Source: Propionibacteriaceae bacterium | Lineage (GTDB): Bacteria; Actinomycetota; Actinomycetes; Propionibacteriales; Propionibacteriaceae | Length of the DNA: 64,000 nt | Direction of reading: 5' to 3' | Assembly (NCBI GenBank): GCA_017306015.1 | Contig: JAFKJK010000012.1 | Coordinates: forward strand, 173,508 to 237,507 | Shown here: in pieces, positions 8,373-17,189 of the stretch | Layout: each line of letters starts with the position of its first letter | How positions within the stretch are numbered: the first letter of the stretch is position 1 | Position numbers and translations under genes: made by a program | Notes under the pieces: model-generated | The model's database searches: none | What the model saw: the letters and a program-made list of their open reading frames with translations, nothing else | Told to the model about the DNA's origin: nothing

Positions 8373-9632
8373 TCAGCCGACGACCTCGCCCAGCACCGGG
8401 GTCGCCTCACCGTCGGCCGGGAGGTGGCGCCCGATGGCCCGGTGGGCGGCCACAGCCGTGATCAGCACGCGGATCAGATAGCCGAGGTTGACGGCGGCCA
8501 GCGCCCCCAGGACGCCCCAGTTCGCCGCGCCCAGCGCGACCAGCGGCAGCCCGACGACGGTCGCGATCACGATCGAGACGGTGACGATGCGCAGCCTCCG
8601 GTAGGTGGCCAGGACCGCGTGCCCGACGATCTCCGCGTAGAAGTGCAGTGCCATGCCGAGCGCCATCAACTCGACCACGGCCAGGCCGGGCAGCAGTTGC
8701 CCTGAGCCGAGTACCTCGAGCAGCCACGGCCCGAACAGGACGGCACCGACCGCGATCAGCGCGCAGAATGCGATCCCGCCGAGCAGGACCTTCCGGGCGC
8801 GCGGACCGGGATCGGCGGCTCTCGGCACCCAGCCCTGGGCGACGTAGACGGCGGGGAAGAGGCCGACGACGACCTGGCCGTGGAGCTTGTCCACCAGGGC
8901 GTACATCGGCTGGACGAGCGGCGCGACGACCGTCACCACGACGATCGGCAGGGACGAGTACAGCGCCGAGCCGAGACTGGACGCGACGCCGTGCCGATGG
9001 TCGAGCAGCAACTGCCGCAGCTTCGGTGCCCGGGCGGTCACCGATCCGCCGGCCCGCAGCGAGTGCAGGATCCACCAGGTGGAACAGGCGAACGCCGCGA
9101 CCAGGCCGACGGACTGCCACGCGAGGCCGGCGATCGCGTCCGCGCCGTTCTCCATCACCACGATGCCGACGATCGTGAACGCCAGCCGCGGCACCGTCTC
9201 CAGCACCAGCAGCAGGTAGGGCCGGGCCAACCCGACGAAGTACCAGTTGGTGCTCAGCGCCGTCAGCGTGGTGGCCACCGTCCCCATCGCCGCGAGGTCG
9301 CCGCGGACGGGGGCGATCGCCATGGTGATCGGCACCAGCACGACCGCGGCAGCGGGCAGCATCACGGCCCGGACCTTCAGCGAGCCGAGGAACTCGGCCA
9401 ACCGGGTGGCGTCGTCGCCGCGGGCGATCTCGGTCGGCCCGGACATCGCCCAGCCGTAGCTGACCAGGACGGCGCCGAGCCCGCCGATGCCCTGGCCCAG
9501 CGCGATCGCACCCCAGCCGGCCTCCCCTGCCGAGCGGATCATCACCGGGATCAGGACGAGTGACGCGAGCGCCAGCAGCACCATCGACAGGCCGAACCCG
9601 ACGAGCCTGGTCAGCCCAGACAGTGCTCGCAT
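8373..9632 (-). CDS. Polysaccharide flippase (MOP/Wzx-like)
   Basis: The 419-residue protein is almost entirely membrane-embedded, with about 12 hydrophobic segments and short polar loops. The N-terminal pattern (VGFGLSMVLLALASLVLIPV, then GEAGWGAIALGQGIGG) is that of MOP-superfamily lipid-linked oligosaccharide flippases. It would move undecaprenyl-diphosphate-linked repeat units across the membrane. The start at 9632 has GGGGAGG seven bases upstream; longer versions of the frame lack a matching site and add low-complexity residues. It diverges from the acetyltransferase at 9711 and begins the first polysaccharide locus. A second flippase is encoded at 32902. Confidence 0.85.
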   Translation of the reverse strand: MRALSGLTRLVGFGLSMVLLALASLVLIPVMIRSAGEAGWGAIALGQGIGGLGAVLVSYGWAMSGPTEIARGDDATRLAEFLGSLKVRAVMLPAAAVVLVPITMAIAPVRGDLAAMGTVATTLTALSTNWYFVGLARPYLLLVLETVPRLAFTIVGIVVMENGADAIAGLAWQSVGLVAAFACSTWWILHSLRAGGSVTARAPKLRQLLLDHRHGVASSLGSALYSSLPIVVVTVVAPLVQPMYALVDKLHGQVVVGLFPAVYVAQGWVPRAADPGPRARKVLLGGIAFCALIAVGAVLFGPWLLEVLGSGQLLPGLAVVELMALGMALHFYAEIVGHAVLATYRRLRIVTVSIVIATVVGLPLVALGAANWGVLGALAAVNLGYLIRVLITAVAAHRAIGRHLPADGEATPVLGEVVG

Positions 9633-9710
9633 CCGGCCGCCTCCCCACCCACGCATCGCCGCTCGATTGTGGCACACCGGGTTGTCCCGACCCCCTCTAC
9701 ACTCAGGCCC

Positions 9711-10262
9711 ATGGGGGCGCGCTTCGATCTGGCCGGGTTCACCGGCGCCGGGTACGACCGCGGCGGCTCGCCTGCGCGGCAGGCCGCCTGGCTGCTCGTC
9801 TCCGGACTGTTCCTGAACCACTGGTGGTGCCCGCTGTCGGTCCGGGCGTCGGTGCTGCGGCTGTTCGGGGCCCGGATCGCCGCGGGCGTACATGTGCGGC
9901 ACCGGGTGCGCATCCACTGGCCGTGGAAGCTGACGATCGGCGCGAACTCCTGGATCGGCGAGGGTGCCTGGATCCTCAACCTGGAACCGGTGACGATCGG
10001 CGCCAACACCTGCATCTCCCAGGACGTCCTGCTGTGCACCGGCAGCCACCAGCAGGATTCCCCGACCTTCGAGTTCGACAACGCACCGATCAGCATCGGG
10101 GACGGCGTGTGGGTCGGCGCCCGCGCGACCGTGCTCCGCGGGGTGAGCATCGGCGACAACGCCACGGTCGGCGCCTGTGCGCTGGTCGTCAAGGACGTCG
10201 CCGCGGGTGAGGCCGTGCTCGCGCCGGTCGCGCAGGCGAGGCGCCGCAGCGAGAACCGCTGA
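9711..10262 (+). CDS. WcaF-like polysaccharide O-acetyltransferase
   Basis: The 183-residue protein belongs to the left-handed beta-helix (hexapeptide) acyltransferases and resembles colanic-acid acetyltransferase WcaF. The N terminus has the family-typical LSGLFLNHWWCPLSVRASVL stretch. Hexapeptide repeats run from about residue 75 (LTIGANSWIGEGAWI, VTIGANTCISQDVLL) to about 165, with a CTGSHQQD segment holding the likely catalytic His. It would transfer acetyl from acetyl-CoA to a sugar of the repeat unit. I start at the ATG at 9711 because the upstream codons are poor. Its stop overlaps the start of the next gene (TGATG), so translation is coupled. Confidence 0.85.
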   Translation: MGARFDLAGFTGAGYDRGGSPARQAAWLLVSGLFLNHWWCPLSVRASVLRLFGARIAAGVHVRHRVRIHWPWKLTIGANSWIGEGAWILNLEPVTIGANTCISQDVLLCTGSHQQDSPTFEFDNAPISIGDGVWVGARATVLRGVSIGDNATVGACALVVKDVAAGEAVLAPVAQARRRSENR

Positions 10263-11377
10263 TGCGGATCCTCTCGGTCGTCACCCTGGTCAGCCCGGAC
10301 GGCGCCTTCGGCGGCCCGCTGCGGGTGGCGCTGAACCAGGCGACGGCCCTGCGCGAACTCGGCCATGACGTGACCCTCGCTGCGGGGGGCCGCGGGTTCG
10401 ACGAGCCGCCGACCGAGCTGGACGGTGTGCCGGTGCGCCTCTTCCCCGCCCGGACCGTCGTGCCGGGCATCGGCTTCGCCGGGCTGTCCTCCCCCGGCCT
10501 GCTGCGCTGGCTGCGGACGGCGGTGAGGCAGACCGACCTCGTCCACGTCCACGTCGCCCGGGACCTCGTCACCCTGCCGGCCGCCGCCCTCGCCCGGCGC
10601 GCCGGCGTCCCCTACTTCCTGCAGCCGCACGGGATGATCGATCCGTCCGCCAACCGGCTCGCCGGGCCGCTGGACGCCGCCCTCACCCGCCCGCTGCTGC
10701 GCGGCGCGGCCGGGGTCTTCCACCTGACCGAGCTCGAACGCCGGCAGCTGACCGAGGTCGCCGGCGAGCTGGCCTTCCACCCGCTGGCGAACGGGGTGCC
10801 GGAGGCCACGTCCGGAGAACCCGCGGATCCCCCCGAGGTGCTCTTCCTCGCCCGGCTCGCGCCGCGGAAGCGTCCGCTGGCATTCGTCGAGGCCGCCCGC
10901 CTGGTGCACGCGCGCCACCCGGACGCGACGTTCGCGCTGGTCGGGCCCGACGAGGGCGAAGCCGCCGCCGTCCGGCAGGCGGTCGCGGAGGCGGTGGCGG
11001 CCGGGGTGCCGATCCGCTACGAGGGTGCCCTCGCGCCCGGGGCCACCCTCGACCGGCTGCGCCGGGCCAGCATCCACGTGCTGCCGAGCGTGGACGAGCC
11101 GTTCGGCATGTCGGTGGTCGAGGCGCTCAGCGTCGCCCGTCCGGTGGTGGTCACCGACAGCTGCGGCCTGGCCGGCTTCGTCGCCGGGCACGACGCCGGG
11201 ATCGTGGCGGACGCCGGCGTGGCGTCCCTCGCCGACGCGATCTCCCGCCTGGTCGCCGACCCGTCGGCGGCGGCCGCCCGTGGCCGGCGCGGGCAGGCAG
11301 CCGTCCGCTCCGAGTTCAGTCAGGCGAGGATCGCGGCACAGCTGGCAGCTCATTACCGGCGGGCGATCGGCGCCTGA
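10262..11377 (+). CDS. Glycosyltransferase family 4
   Basis: The 371-residue protein is a GT-B fold, family 4 glycosyltransferase. It has an N-terminal acceptor domain (MRILSVVTLVSPDGAFGGPL) with FLQPHGMIDP at about residues 119-128. The nucleotide-sugar-binding C-terminal half has LFLARLAPRKRPLAFVEAA and the E-x7-E-like motif in EPFGMSVVEALSVARPVVVT at about residues 279-298. It probably adds one sugar to the lipid-linked repeat unit in the cytoplasm; donor and acceptor are unknown. It is coupled to the acetyltransferase gene by a one-base overlap. Its 3' end overlaps the convergent gene at 11316 by 62 bases. Confidence 0.9.
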   Translation: MRILSVVTLVSPDGAFGGPLRVALNQATALRELGHDVTLAAGGRGFDEPPTELDGVPVRLFPARTVVPGIGFAGLSSPGLLRWLRTAVRQTDLVHVHVARDLVTLPAAALARRAGVPYFLQPHGMIDPSANRLAGPLDAALTRPLLRGAAGVFHLTELERRQLTEVAGELAFHPLANGVPEATSGEPADPPEVLFLARLAPRKRPLAFVEAARLVHARHPDATFALVGPDEGEAAAVRQAVAEAVAAGVPIRYEGALAPGATLDRLRRASIHVLPSVDEPFGMSVVEALSVARPVVVTDSCGLAGFVAGHDAGIVADAGVASLADAISRLVADPSAAAARGRRGQAAVRSEFSQARIAAQLAAHYRRAIGA

Positions 11378-12764
11378 CGAAGATCAGGCCGGCGATCGCA
11401 ACGAACAGGGCCCCGGTGGCCTGCAGCAGCGAGCCCCGCATCAGGATCACCATGTACACCGGCAGGATCGCGCCGACCAGTCCCCACCAGCCGCCCGCGT
11501 AGTGCGCCGGCGCCATCCTGCGGTCCAGGGACGCCAGCAGCGGGCCGAGGACGGCGAAGCCCACCGCGACCAGCAGCACGCCGCCGTTGACGAGGAATTC
11601 GGCCCAGATCGGCGCCGACAGGTTGGAGAACGAGTAGCCGCGGTAGTCGGCCATCAGGATGCCGGTGTCGGTGGGCTTGTCCGGCCACAGCGTCCGGGGC
11701 ACCCAGAACAGCAGGCTGCCGAGGATCTGCCGGAACGGCTCGACGTAGCCGGCGAGGCTGTAGGACAGCGCGTTGGCGATCTGCCAGAAGGAGTCGTAGT
11801 CGCCGTTGCCGGCGTACTCGCCGAAGAAGCTCGACCGGCTGACCGAGACCGTGCTCGTCCGGAAGGCGTCGGCGATCGGGAACAGGAAGATCATCGCCAG
11901 GATCATCCCGCCCATGGCGAGCCTCGCCCGCGCCTGCGTCCGGGTGACGCCGAAGTAGCAGGCGATCGCGAAGGCGACCGTGCCGAAGGTGTAGCGGGCG
12001 GACGAGATCGGGCTCGCCACCAGGAGCAACCCGGCCACGCCCATCCAGAACAGCCCCGTCCAGGCCAGCCGGCCGGCGCCCGGCTGACTGCGCTGGCGCA
12101 GTTGCGCGACCGCGCCCGTCGCGACCAGGAGCGGGTAGACGGCGAGCGCGTTGACGATCGCCCGGGTGGACGGCTCCGACCAGGCCTGGCTCGCCATGTC
12201 GGACGCGGTGTACCGGTCGGCGACGACCACCTGCCACCCCAGCCGGTAGAGGTAGTAGGCGGCGAAGGCGAACCCGAGCCCGTACAGCAGCAGGCCACGG
12301 AACGCGCTCACTCCGGCCGACCTCAGCTCCCTGGTCGGGGTCCTGCGGCGCAGCCAGAACCAGACCAGCCGGGACACCTCGTAGGCGACCAGGCCGAGCA
12401 GCACGACGTAGGCCGTGGGCAGGTCGAGGGCCGGGTTCATGCCCGGGGTGGTCTCGGCCACGTCCCCGGTGCGCATCTGCACGGTCGCGGCGACGCCCAT
12501 GAACACGTAGGTGTACAGCCACAGGAAGAAGTCGAAGAGCCTCGGCACGCCGCTCACCCACGCGACCGAGAGCCGGACGCCGCCGTAGACGGCGATCAGG
12601 ATGGTCACCACCCAGCCCTGGCTGCGGCCGACGTCGGGCACCGTGAGCAGGAGGGCTCCGGGGACGCCGAGGGCGAGCACCGCGATCGACACGGCCAGCG
12701 CCAGCGTCCGCAACCCGGTCGTGGCCTTGGTCTGACGGCTCGGCGCCGTCGCTTCGACGGTCAC
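11316..12764 (-). CDS. Wzy-like polysaccharide polymerase (multi-pass membrane protein)
   Basis: The 482-residue protein has about 12 predicted membrane spans and a large loop around FRTSTVSVSRSSFFGEYAGN, resembling O-antigen/EPS polymerases. A conserved-looking WPDKPTDTGIL segment is near residue 370. Such proteins join lipid-linked repeat units at the outer face of the membrane. The start is the GTG at 12764, with a strong GGAGG six bases upstream. The frame is open for 160 codons further, but that part is antisense to the kinase gene and is not credible. Wzy proteins diverge strongly, so the assignment rests on topology and neighbours. Confidence 0.75.
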   Translation of the reverse strand: MTVEATAPSRQTKATTGLRTLALAVSIAVLALGVPGALLLTVPDVGRSQGWVVTILIAVYGGVRLSVAWVSGVPRLFDFFLWLYTYVFMGVAATVQMRTGDVAETTPGMNPALDLPTAYVVLLGLVAYEVSRLVWFWLRRRTPTRELRSAGVSAFRGLLLYGLGFAFAAYYLYRLGWQVVVADRYTASDMASQAWSEPSTRAIVNALAVYPLLVATGAVAQLRQRSQPGAGRLAWTGLFWMGVAGLLLVASPISSARYTFGTVAFAIACYFGVTRTQARARLAMGGMILAMIFLFPIADAFRTSTVSVSRSSFFGEYAGNGDYDSFWQIANALSYSLAGYVEPFRQILGSLLFWVPRTLWPDKPTDTGILMADYRGYSFSNLSAPIWAEFLVNGGVLLVAVGFAVLGPLLASLDRRMAPAHYAGGWWGLVGAILPVYMVILMRGSLLQATGALFVAIAGLIFVRRRSPAGNELPAVPRSSPD

Positions 12765-12855
12765 CTGTCCTCCACCAACGATGCGTTCACCGGTTCGCCA
12801 GCGTACCCGGAACCCACTCGCTATTCTTGATTTCCGGCTCGGCGAAGGGGGGTGC

Positions 12856-14925
12856 ATGGGCTCGCAGGAAGTGTTGCGCATGCTCCGCAGCCGATGGCTC
12901 CTGATCGTCCTGGTCGGACTGCTGGGCACGGTGGTCGGGCTGGCGGTGGCGGCCGTGCGCCCGCTGGAGTACACCGCCCAGGCGGACGTGTTCGTCACGG
13001 TCACCAGCGGGCAGTCCACCGGCGACCTGGCCCAGGGCAGCACCTTCTCCCAGGACCAGGCGCGGAACTTCGCCGCTGTGGTGCCGCGGGAGGTGGTCCT
13101 GCAGCCGGTCATCGACGAGCTCGGGCTGAAGACGACCCTGGCCGATCTGCGCAAGAACGTCGAGGCGGACGTCCCGCTGAACACGTCCCTGATCACGATC
13201 AAGGCGACCGACCACGACCCGGTGCTGGCGGCGAAGATCGCCAACTCGATCGCCCGTCACCTCTCCGAGGCGGTGCGGACGCTCAGCCCGACCGTGAGCG
13301 ACGTGAAGGGCGCGCCGGTCCGGGCCGAGACGATCGAGTCGGCCAGCGTCCCGGAGAAGCCGTCCGCGCCGATCGTCCCCCTGTTCGCGCTGCTGGGGCT
13401 GCTGGCCGGGCTGGTGCTGGCCATCGGCTACCTGGTGGTGGTCGAGCTGCTGGTGGCGAAGGTGAGCACGGTCGAGGACATCGAGGCGATCACGTCCAGT
13501 TCGGTGCTCGCCAGCATCCCGCGCGACCGGAAGGTCAGCAAGCACCCGATCGCCGTCACCGCGCTGCCGCTGTCGCTGCGGGCGGAGAACATCCGCCAGG
13601 TCCGGACGGCGCTGAAGTTCCTTCCGGGCAAGGCGAACCACATCTTCGCGATGACGTCCTCGATCAGCGGTGAGGGCAAGAGCACCACGTCGGCAAACAT
13701 CGCCGCGGCCTTCGCCGCGGAGGGCAACTCCACCTGCCTGGTGGAGGCGGACCTGCGCCGGCCCCGGATGGAGAGCCTGCTCGACCTCACCGGAGGGCCC
13801 GGCCTGAGCGACATCATCGTCGGCCAGAGCCGGATCGAGGACACGCTCCAGACGTGGGGGCCGGACGGACTCCAGGTGATCCTCGCCGGCACCGTCCCGC
13901 CGAACGCGAGCGAGCTGCTCGGCTCGGCGCGCGGCCAGGACGCGCTGGCTGCGATCGCCGAGATGTTCGACGTCACCGTCATCGACACCCCGCCGCTGAC
14001 CGCGGTGACGGACGCGGCGATCATCGGCCGCAAGTTCGGCGGGGTCGTGATGATCGTCGGCGGCGGACGCGTCCACGCCAGTGAGGTGCGCCAGGCCATG
14101 GCCACGCTCGCGGTCGCGGACGTCCCGATCCGCGGGGTCGTCCTCAACCTGGCGAAGGGCGCCTCCACGCATCCGTACGCGTACAGCTACTCAGAACGGG
14201 CGCGGAAGCGGTCGACCGTGGCCACGGTGCTGCCGCAGGGCTGGCGCCCGGTCGTCCGGGGCTCGGTGGCCGTCGTCGCCACCCTGGCGGTCGCGGTGGC
14301 CACCGTCCTGCTGTCCACCCACCCGGTCCCCGCCCAGGCGGGCACGATCCCGCCGGCGGCGTCCGCCACCGCCACCTCGACCAAGGTCGCGGCCTTCATC
14401 GGCGACTCACTGGTGCAGGGCACGGCGGACGGCAACCTGGCCAGCAGCCTCGGCACCGCCCTGGGCTGGAAGGCGGTGAACCTGGGTCGCGGAGGGACCG
14501 GGTACACCGTCAGCGCCGGGGCGTCCGCGTGCGGGCTGGACTACTGCCCACCGTTCCCGATGATGGTGGCCGAGGCGGTGGCCGCGACTCCCGACGTGGT
14601 CGTGGTCATCGGCGGCCAGGACGACGGCAACACGGACGTGTCCGCGGCCGCCCTGATGCTGTTCAGCCAGTTGAAGAGCGCGCTCCCCCGCGCCCAGGTG
14701 ATCGTGGTCGCGCCACTCGGCGTCCCGGGCACCGACGCGGACGCGCTCCGGTCCCGGCGTGCCGAGGTGAAGGCGGCCGCCGCGTCGGCAGGCGTCACCT
14801 ACGTCGACGCCGGCAATCCGCTGGAGAGCCGTCCCGACCTGGTCTCCGGCACGCCCGCGCGGCCCACCAAGCAGGGCTACGCCCTGTTGTCGAAGACCAT
14901 CGCCGACGCGATCGGGAGGCAGTGA
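12856..14925 (+). CDS. Wzz/BY-kinase polysaccharide co-polymerase with C-terminal SGNH-like domain
   Basis: The 689-residue protein joins three modules. Residues 1-205 are a Wzz chain-length domain between two membrane spans (LIVLVGLLGTVVGLAV and VPLFALLGLLAGLVLAIGYL). Residues 250-450 are a bacterial tyrosine kinase: Walker A SISGEGKST with Lys275, A' motif LVEADLRRPRM, Walker B VTVIDTPPL near residue 375, and a short Tyr cluster (HPYAYSYSE). After a third membrane span at about 475-490, residues 510-689 look like an SGNH hydrolase (FIGDSLVQG, Ser518) placed outside the cell. Its later motifs are degenerate: GGQDD stands where GxND is expected, and no DxxH is visible before KQGYALL. The start at 12856 follows GAAGGGGGG. 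Its stop overlaps the phosphatase start (TGATG). Confidence 0.9.
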   Translation: MGSQEVLRMLRSRWLLIVLVGLLGTVVGLAVAAVRPLEYTAQADVFVTVTSGQSTGDLAQGSTFSQDQARNFAAVVPREVVLQPVIDELGLKTTLADLRKNVEADVPLNTSLITIKATDHDPVLAAKIANSIARHLSEAVRTLSPTVSDVKGAPVRAETIESASVPEKPSAPIVPLFALLGLLAGLVLAIGYLVVVELLVAKVSTVEDIEAITSSSVLASIPRDRKVSKHPIAVTALPLSLRAENIRQVRTALKFLPGKANHIFAMTSSISGEGKSTTSANIAAAFAAEGNSTCLVEADLRRPRMESLLDLTGGPGLSDIIVGQSRIEDTLQTWGPDGLQVILAGTVPPNASELLGSARGQDALAAIAEMFDVTVIDTPPLTAVTDAAIIGRKFGGVVMIVGGGRVHASEVRQAMATLAVADVPIRGVVLNLAKGASTHPYAYSYSERARKRSTVATVLPQGWRPVVRGSVAVVATLAVAVATVLLSTHPVPAQAGTIPPAASATATSTKVAAFIGDSLVQGTADGNLASSLGTALGWKAVNLGRGGTGYTVSAGASACGLDYCPPFPMMVAEAVAATPDVVVVIGGQDDGNTDVSAAALMLFSQLKSALPRAQVIVVAPLGVPGTDADALRSRRAEVKAAAASAGVTYVDAGNPLESRPDLVSGTPARPTKQGYALLSKTIADAIGRQ

Positions 14926-15521
14926 TGACGACCCGCGCCGGCACCGAGGCGACCATCCTGTTCGTGTGCACCGGCAACATCGCACGGTCCCCGTTCATGG
15001 AGTACACGCTGCGCCAGCGGCTGCGGGACACCTCCACGTCCGGCTTCCGGATCGCGTCGGCCGGCACCTTCGCCGTCCCCGCGGGGCAGCTGCACCCCAT
15101 GGTCTCCGACGAGCTCGCCCACCGCGGGATCGACGGCGCGGCGTTCGTCCCCAGCCAGCTCACCGCGAGGCACGCGCTGGACGCCGGGCTGATCCTGACC
15201 GCGTCGCGGGACCACCGCAGGCAGGTCGCCAGGATCGCGCCCGAGCGGCGCAACGTCACGTTCACCCTGCGGCAGTTCATCCGGCTGGTCCAGCTCGACC
15301 CCATCGGCGAGGTGCGGCTGGCCTCCTGCAGCCTGCTGCCGGCGCTGGCCGAGCTGGCGAGCCGCAACCGTGGCCTGTCCGGCGGCAGCGAGGAGAGCGA
15401 CGACATCGCCGACCCGATCCGCGGTGGTCGCCGGGCGTTCACGGCCGCGTTCGACGCCATCGACCCGGCCATCGAGGTGCTGGCCAACCTGATCTCCGCT
15501 GCCCGCACGAGTGAGCCCTGA
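14925..15521 (+). CDS. Low-molecular-weight protein tyrosine phosphatase
   Basis: The 198-residue protein carries the LMW-PTP signature near its N terminus (ILFVCTGNIARSPFME), i.e. CX5R followed by Ser, with the nucleophile Cys at about residue 15. The Asp-Pro general-acid motif is in SDDIADPIRGG near residue 164. It almost certainly dephosphorylates the tyrosine cluster of the kinase encoded just upstream, cycling chain-length control of the polysaccharide; that pairing is standard for Wzb/Wzc-type systems. The ATG overlaps the kinase stop codon, with GGGAGG upstream. The protein is slightly longer than typical (about 150-200 residues). Confidence 0.93.
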   Translation: MTTRAGTEATILFVCTGNIARSPFMEYTLRQRLRDTSTSGFRIASAGTFAVPAGQLHPMVSDELAHRGIDGAAFVPSQLTARHALDAGLILTASRDHRRQVARIAPERRNVTFTLRQFIRLVQLDPIGEVRLASCSLLPALAELASRNRGLSGGSEESDDIADPIRGGRRAFTAAFDAIDPAIEVLANLISAARTSEP

Positions 15522-16731
15522 CGTGCACGCCACGCTGATCGGCCTCAACTACGCGCCGGAGCCGACCGGGATCGCGCCGTACACGACGGCAGCGGCCGAC
15601 GGCCTGGCCGCGGCCGGCATGCAGGTGACCGCGATCACCGGCTACCCGCACTACCCGCAGTGGCGGATCACGGACGGCTACGACGGCTGGTCGCGCAAGG
15701 ACCTGGTGGACACCGTCCAGGTGCTGCGGCTCCGCCATCCCGTCCCGACCCGCGGCAATCTGGTCACCAGGACCCTGATGGAGTTCATCTTCGGCCTGCG
15801 GGCCGTCACCGCATCCTGGTCCGGAGCGGACGTGGTGCTGGCGGTCACCCCGGCCCTGCTCGCTACAGCGCAGGTGGTGGCGCGGGCGCGGCTGACCCGC
15901 CGTCCGGTGGTCGTCTGGGTTCAGGACATCTACACCCTGTCGGCTGCCGAGACCGGGTCGGCGACCGCTGCGTCCGGCCTGATCTCCCGGGTGGAGTCGT
16001 GGACGCTGCGCAACGCCGACCGGGTGATCGTGATCCACGACCGGTTCGCCGGCTTCGTGACCGAGCGTCTCGGCGTGGACCCCGAGCGCGTGGACGTGGT
16101 CCGCAACTGGACGCACCTGTCCGGGCCGGACCCCCTGCCCTCGGCCGCGACGAGGCAGCGGCACGGCTGGGCCGACGACGAGACGGTCGTGCTGCACGCC
16201 GGCAACATGGGCACCAAGCAGAACCTGGAGAGTGTGGTGCGGGCCTCCCAGCTCGCTGCTGCCCGCGGCAGCCGGGTGCGCTTCGTCCTGCTCGGCGACG
16301 GCCACCGGCGCGCGTCGCTGGAGGCGATGGGCGCCAACCCCAACCTGCAGTTCATGGACCCGCTGCCGGCGGCGGAGTTCGCGTCCACGCTCGCCAGCGC
16401 CGACATCCTGCTGGTCAACGAGCGTCCCGGGATGACCGAGATGTCGGTGCCGAGCAAGCTGACGTCCTACTTCAACAGCGGCCGACCGGTGCTGGCGGCC
16501 GTCGACGCGCGCAGCGTCACCTCGGGCGAGATCCGGGCCTCCGGTGGCGGCGTCCGGGTGGCACCGGACGATCCGGAGGGCCTGCTGAGGGCCGCGGAGG
16601 AACTGGCGGCGGACCCGGAACTGGCACGCCGGCTGGGTGCGTCCGGACTGGAGTACCGGCGGACCACTCTGTCCGCCGATACGGCACTGGCGGCACTGGC
16701 CGACAGTCTGAGGAGCGCCCGCAGGACCTGA
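15511..16731 (+). CDS. Glycosyltransferase family 4 (WcaI-like)
   Basis: The 406-residue GT-B enzyme resembles colanic-acid transferase WcaI. The N-terminal [19 protein letters not shown] and the following YPHYPQWRI are typical of the subfamily. Donor-site features include [16 protein letters not shown] at about residues 229-244 and [20 protein letters not shown] at about 301-320. It probably transfers a sugar, possibly fucose because gmd-fcl follow, to the growing lipid-linked unit. The start is GTG at 15511, inside the phosphatase 3' end; a GTG at 15523 is nearly as plausible. The operon appears to end at the hairpin at 16758. Confidence 0.88.
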   Translation: MSPDVHATLIGLNYAPEPTGIAPYTTAAADGLAAAGMQVTAITGYPHYPQWRITDGYDGWSRKDLVDTVQVLRLRHPVPTRGNLVTRTLMEFIFGLRAVTASWSGADVVLAVTPALLATAQVVARARLTRRPVVVWVQDIYTLSAAETGSATAASGLISRVESWTLRNADRVIVIHDRFAGFVTERLGVDPERVDVVRNWTHLSGPDPLPSAATRQRHGWADDETVVLHAGNMGTKQNLESVVRASQLAAARGSRVRFVLLGDGHRRASLEAMGANPNLQFMDPLPAAEFASTLASADILLVNERPGMTEMSVPSKLTSYFNSGRPVLAAVDARSVTSGEIRASGGGVRVAPDDPEGLLRAAEELAADPELARRLGASGLEYRRTTLSADTALAALADSLRSARRT

Positions 16732-16757
16732 GGCCTGCCGTGGGCGTCCGTGCTCCT

Positions 16758-16787
16758 GGAGGGGCACCCGTTGCCGGATGCCCCTCC
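16758..16787 (+). terminator. Putative terminator after the GT4 gene
   Basis: A perfect 9-base inverted repeat (GGAGGGGCA / TGCCCCTCC) with a 12-base loop lies 26 bases after the stop at 16731. It separates the kinase-phosphatase-GT4 operon from the sugar transferase gene at 17190. Confidence 0.7.
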
Positions 16788-17189
16788 AAGCTCAAGCCCG
16801 ACATGGCGTGTGGCAGCCGGCATTCATGGCTGATGCCCCCCGATCGGTCCGGGCAGGGACGCCGAAGCGCCTATCCCATTACCCTGCCTCGGGCCGAAGG
16901 CATCGTGCCGGCTCACACCCGGGTGGCGACTTCCCCCCGAAAGCTCCACCCGGGCCGGGCTCTCCCTCCCAGTATTCCTCGGGAAGGCGGGCAAATCCAC
17001 TGCGGCCGGGACGTTCCTCGCGCACCGGCGGGCGTCCACCAGGCAGACAGAACCGCGGGTGCGGTTGCGGTCACCTAGCGGCCACGAGCACAATGAGCAC
17101 TGGCACCGTCCTGATTGGGAGTCAGGACGAGAGCCCAGCCGAATCGGGGGGATGCGGCTGCGGGGGGACGGTCAGAACTCGGGGGGGTC
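16788..17189 (+). promoter_or_regulatory. 402-base leader/promoter region of the first sugar transferase
   Basis: No credible gene lies in this gap. Two hairpins sit near its 3' end. GTCCTGA (17108-17114) pairs with TCAGGAC (17122-17128). AGCCGAATC (17137-17145) pairs with GATGCGGCT (17151-17159), with one A-G mismatch, around a GGGGG loop. Two further G-runs follow, and CGGGGGGGTCATGACC spans the start codon. The second sugar transferase, at 49670, has the same start context and the same type of hairpin, so the leader is likely transcribed and regulatory. Confidence 0.5.
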
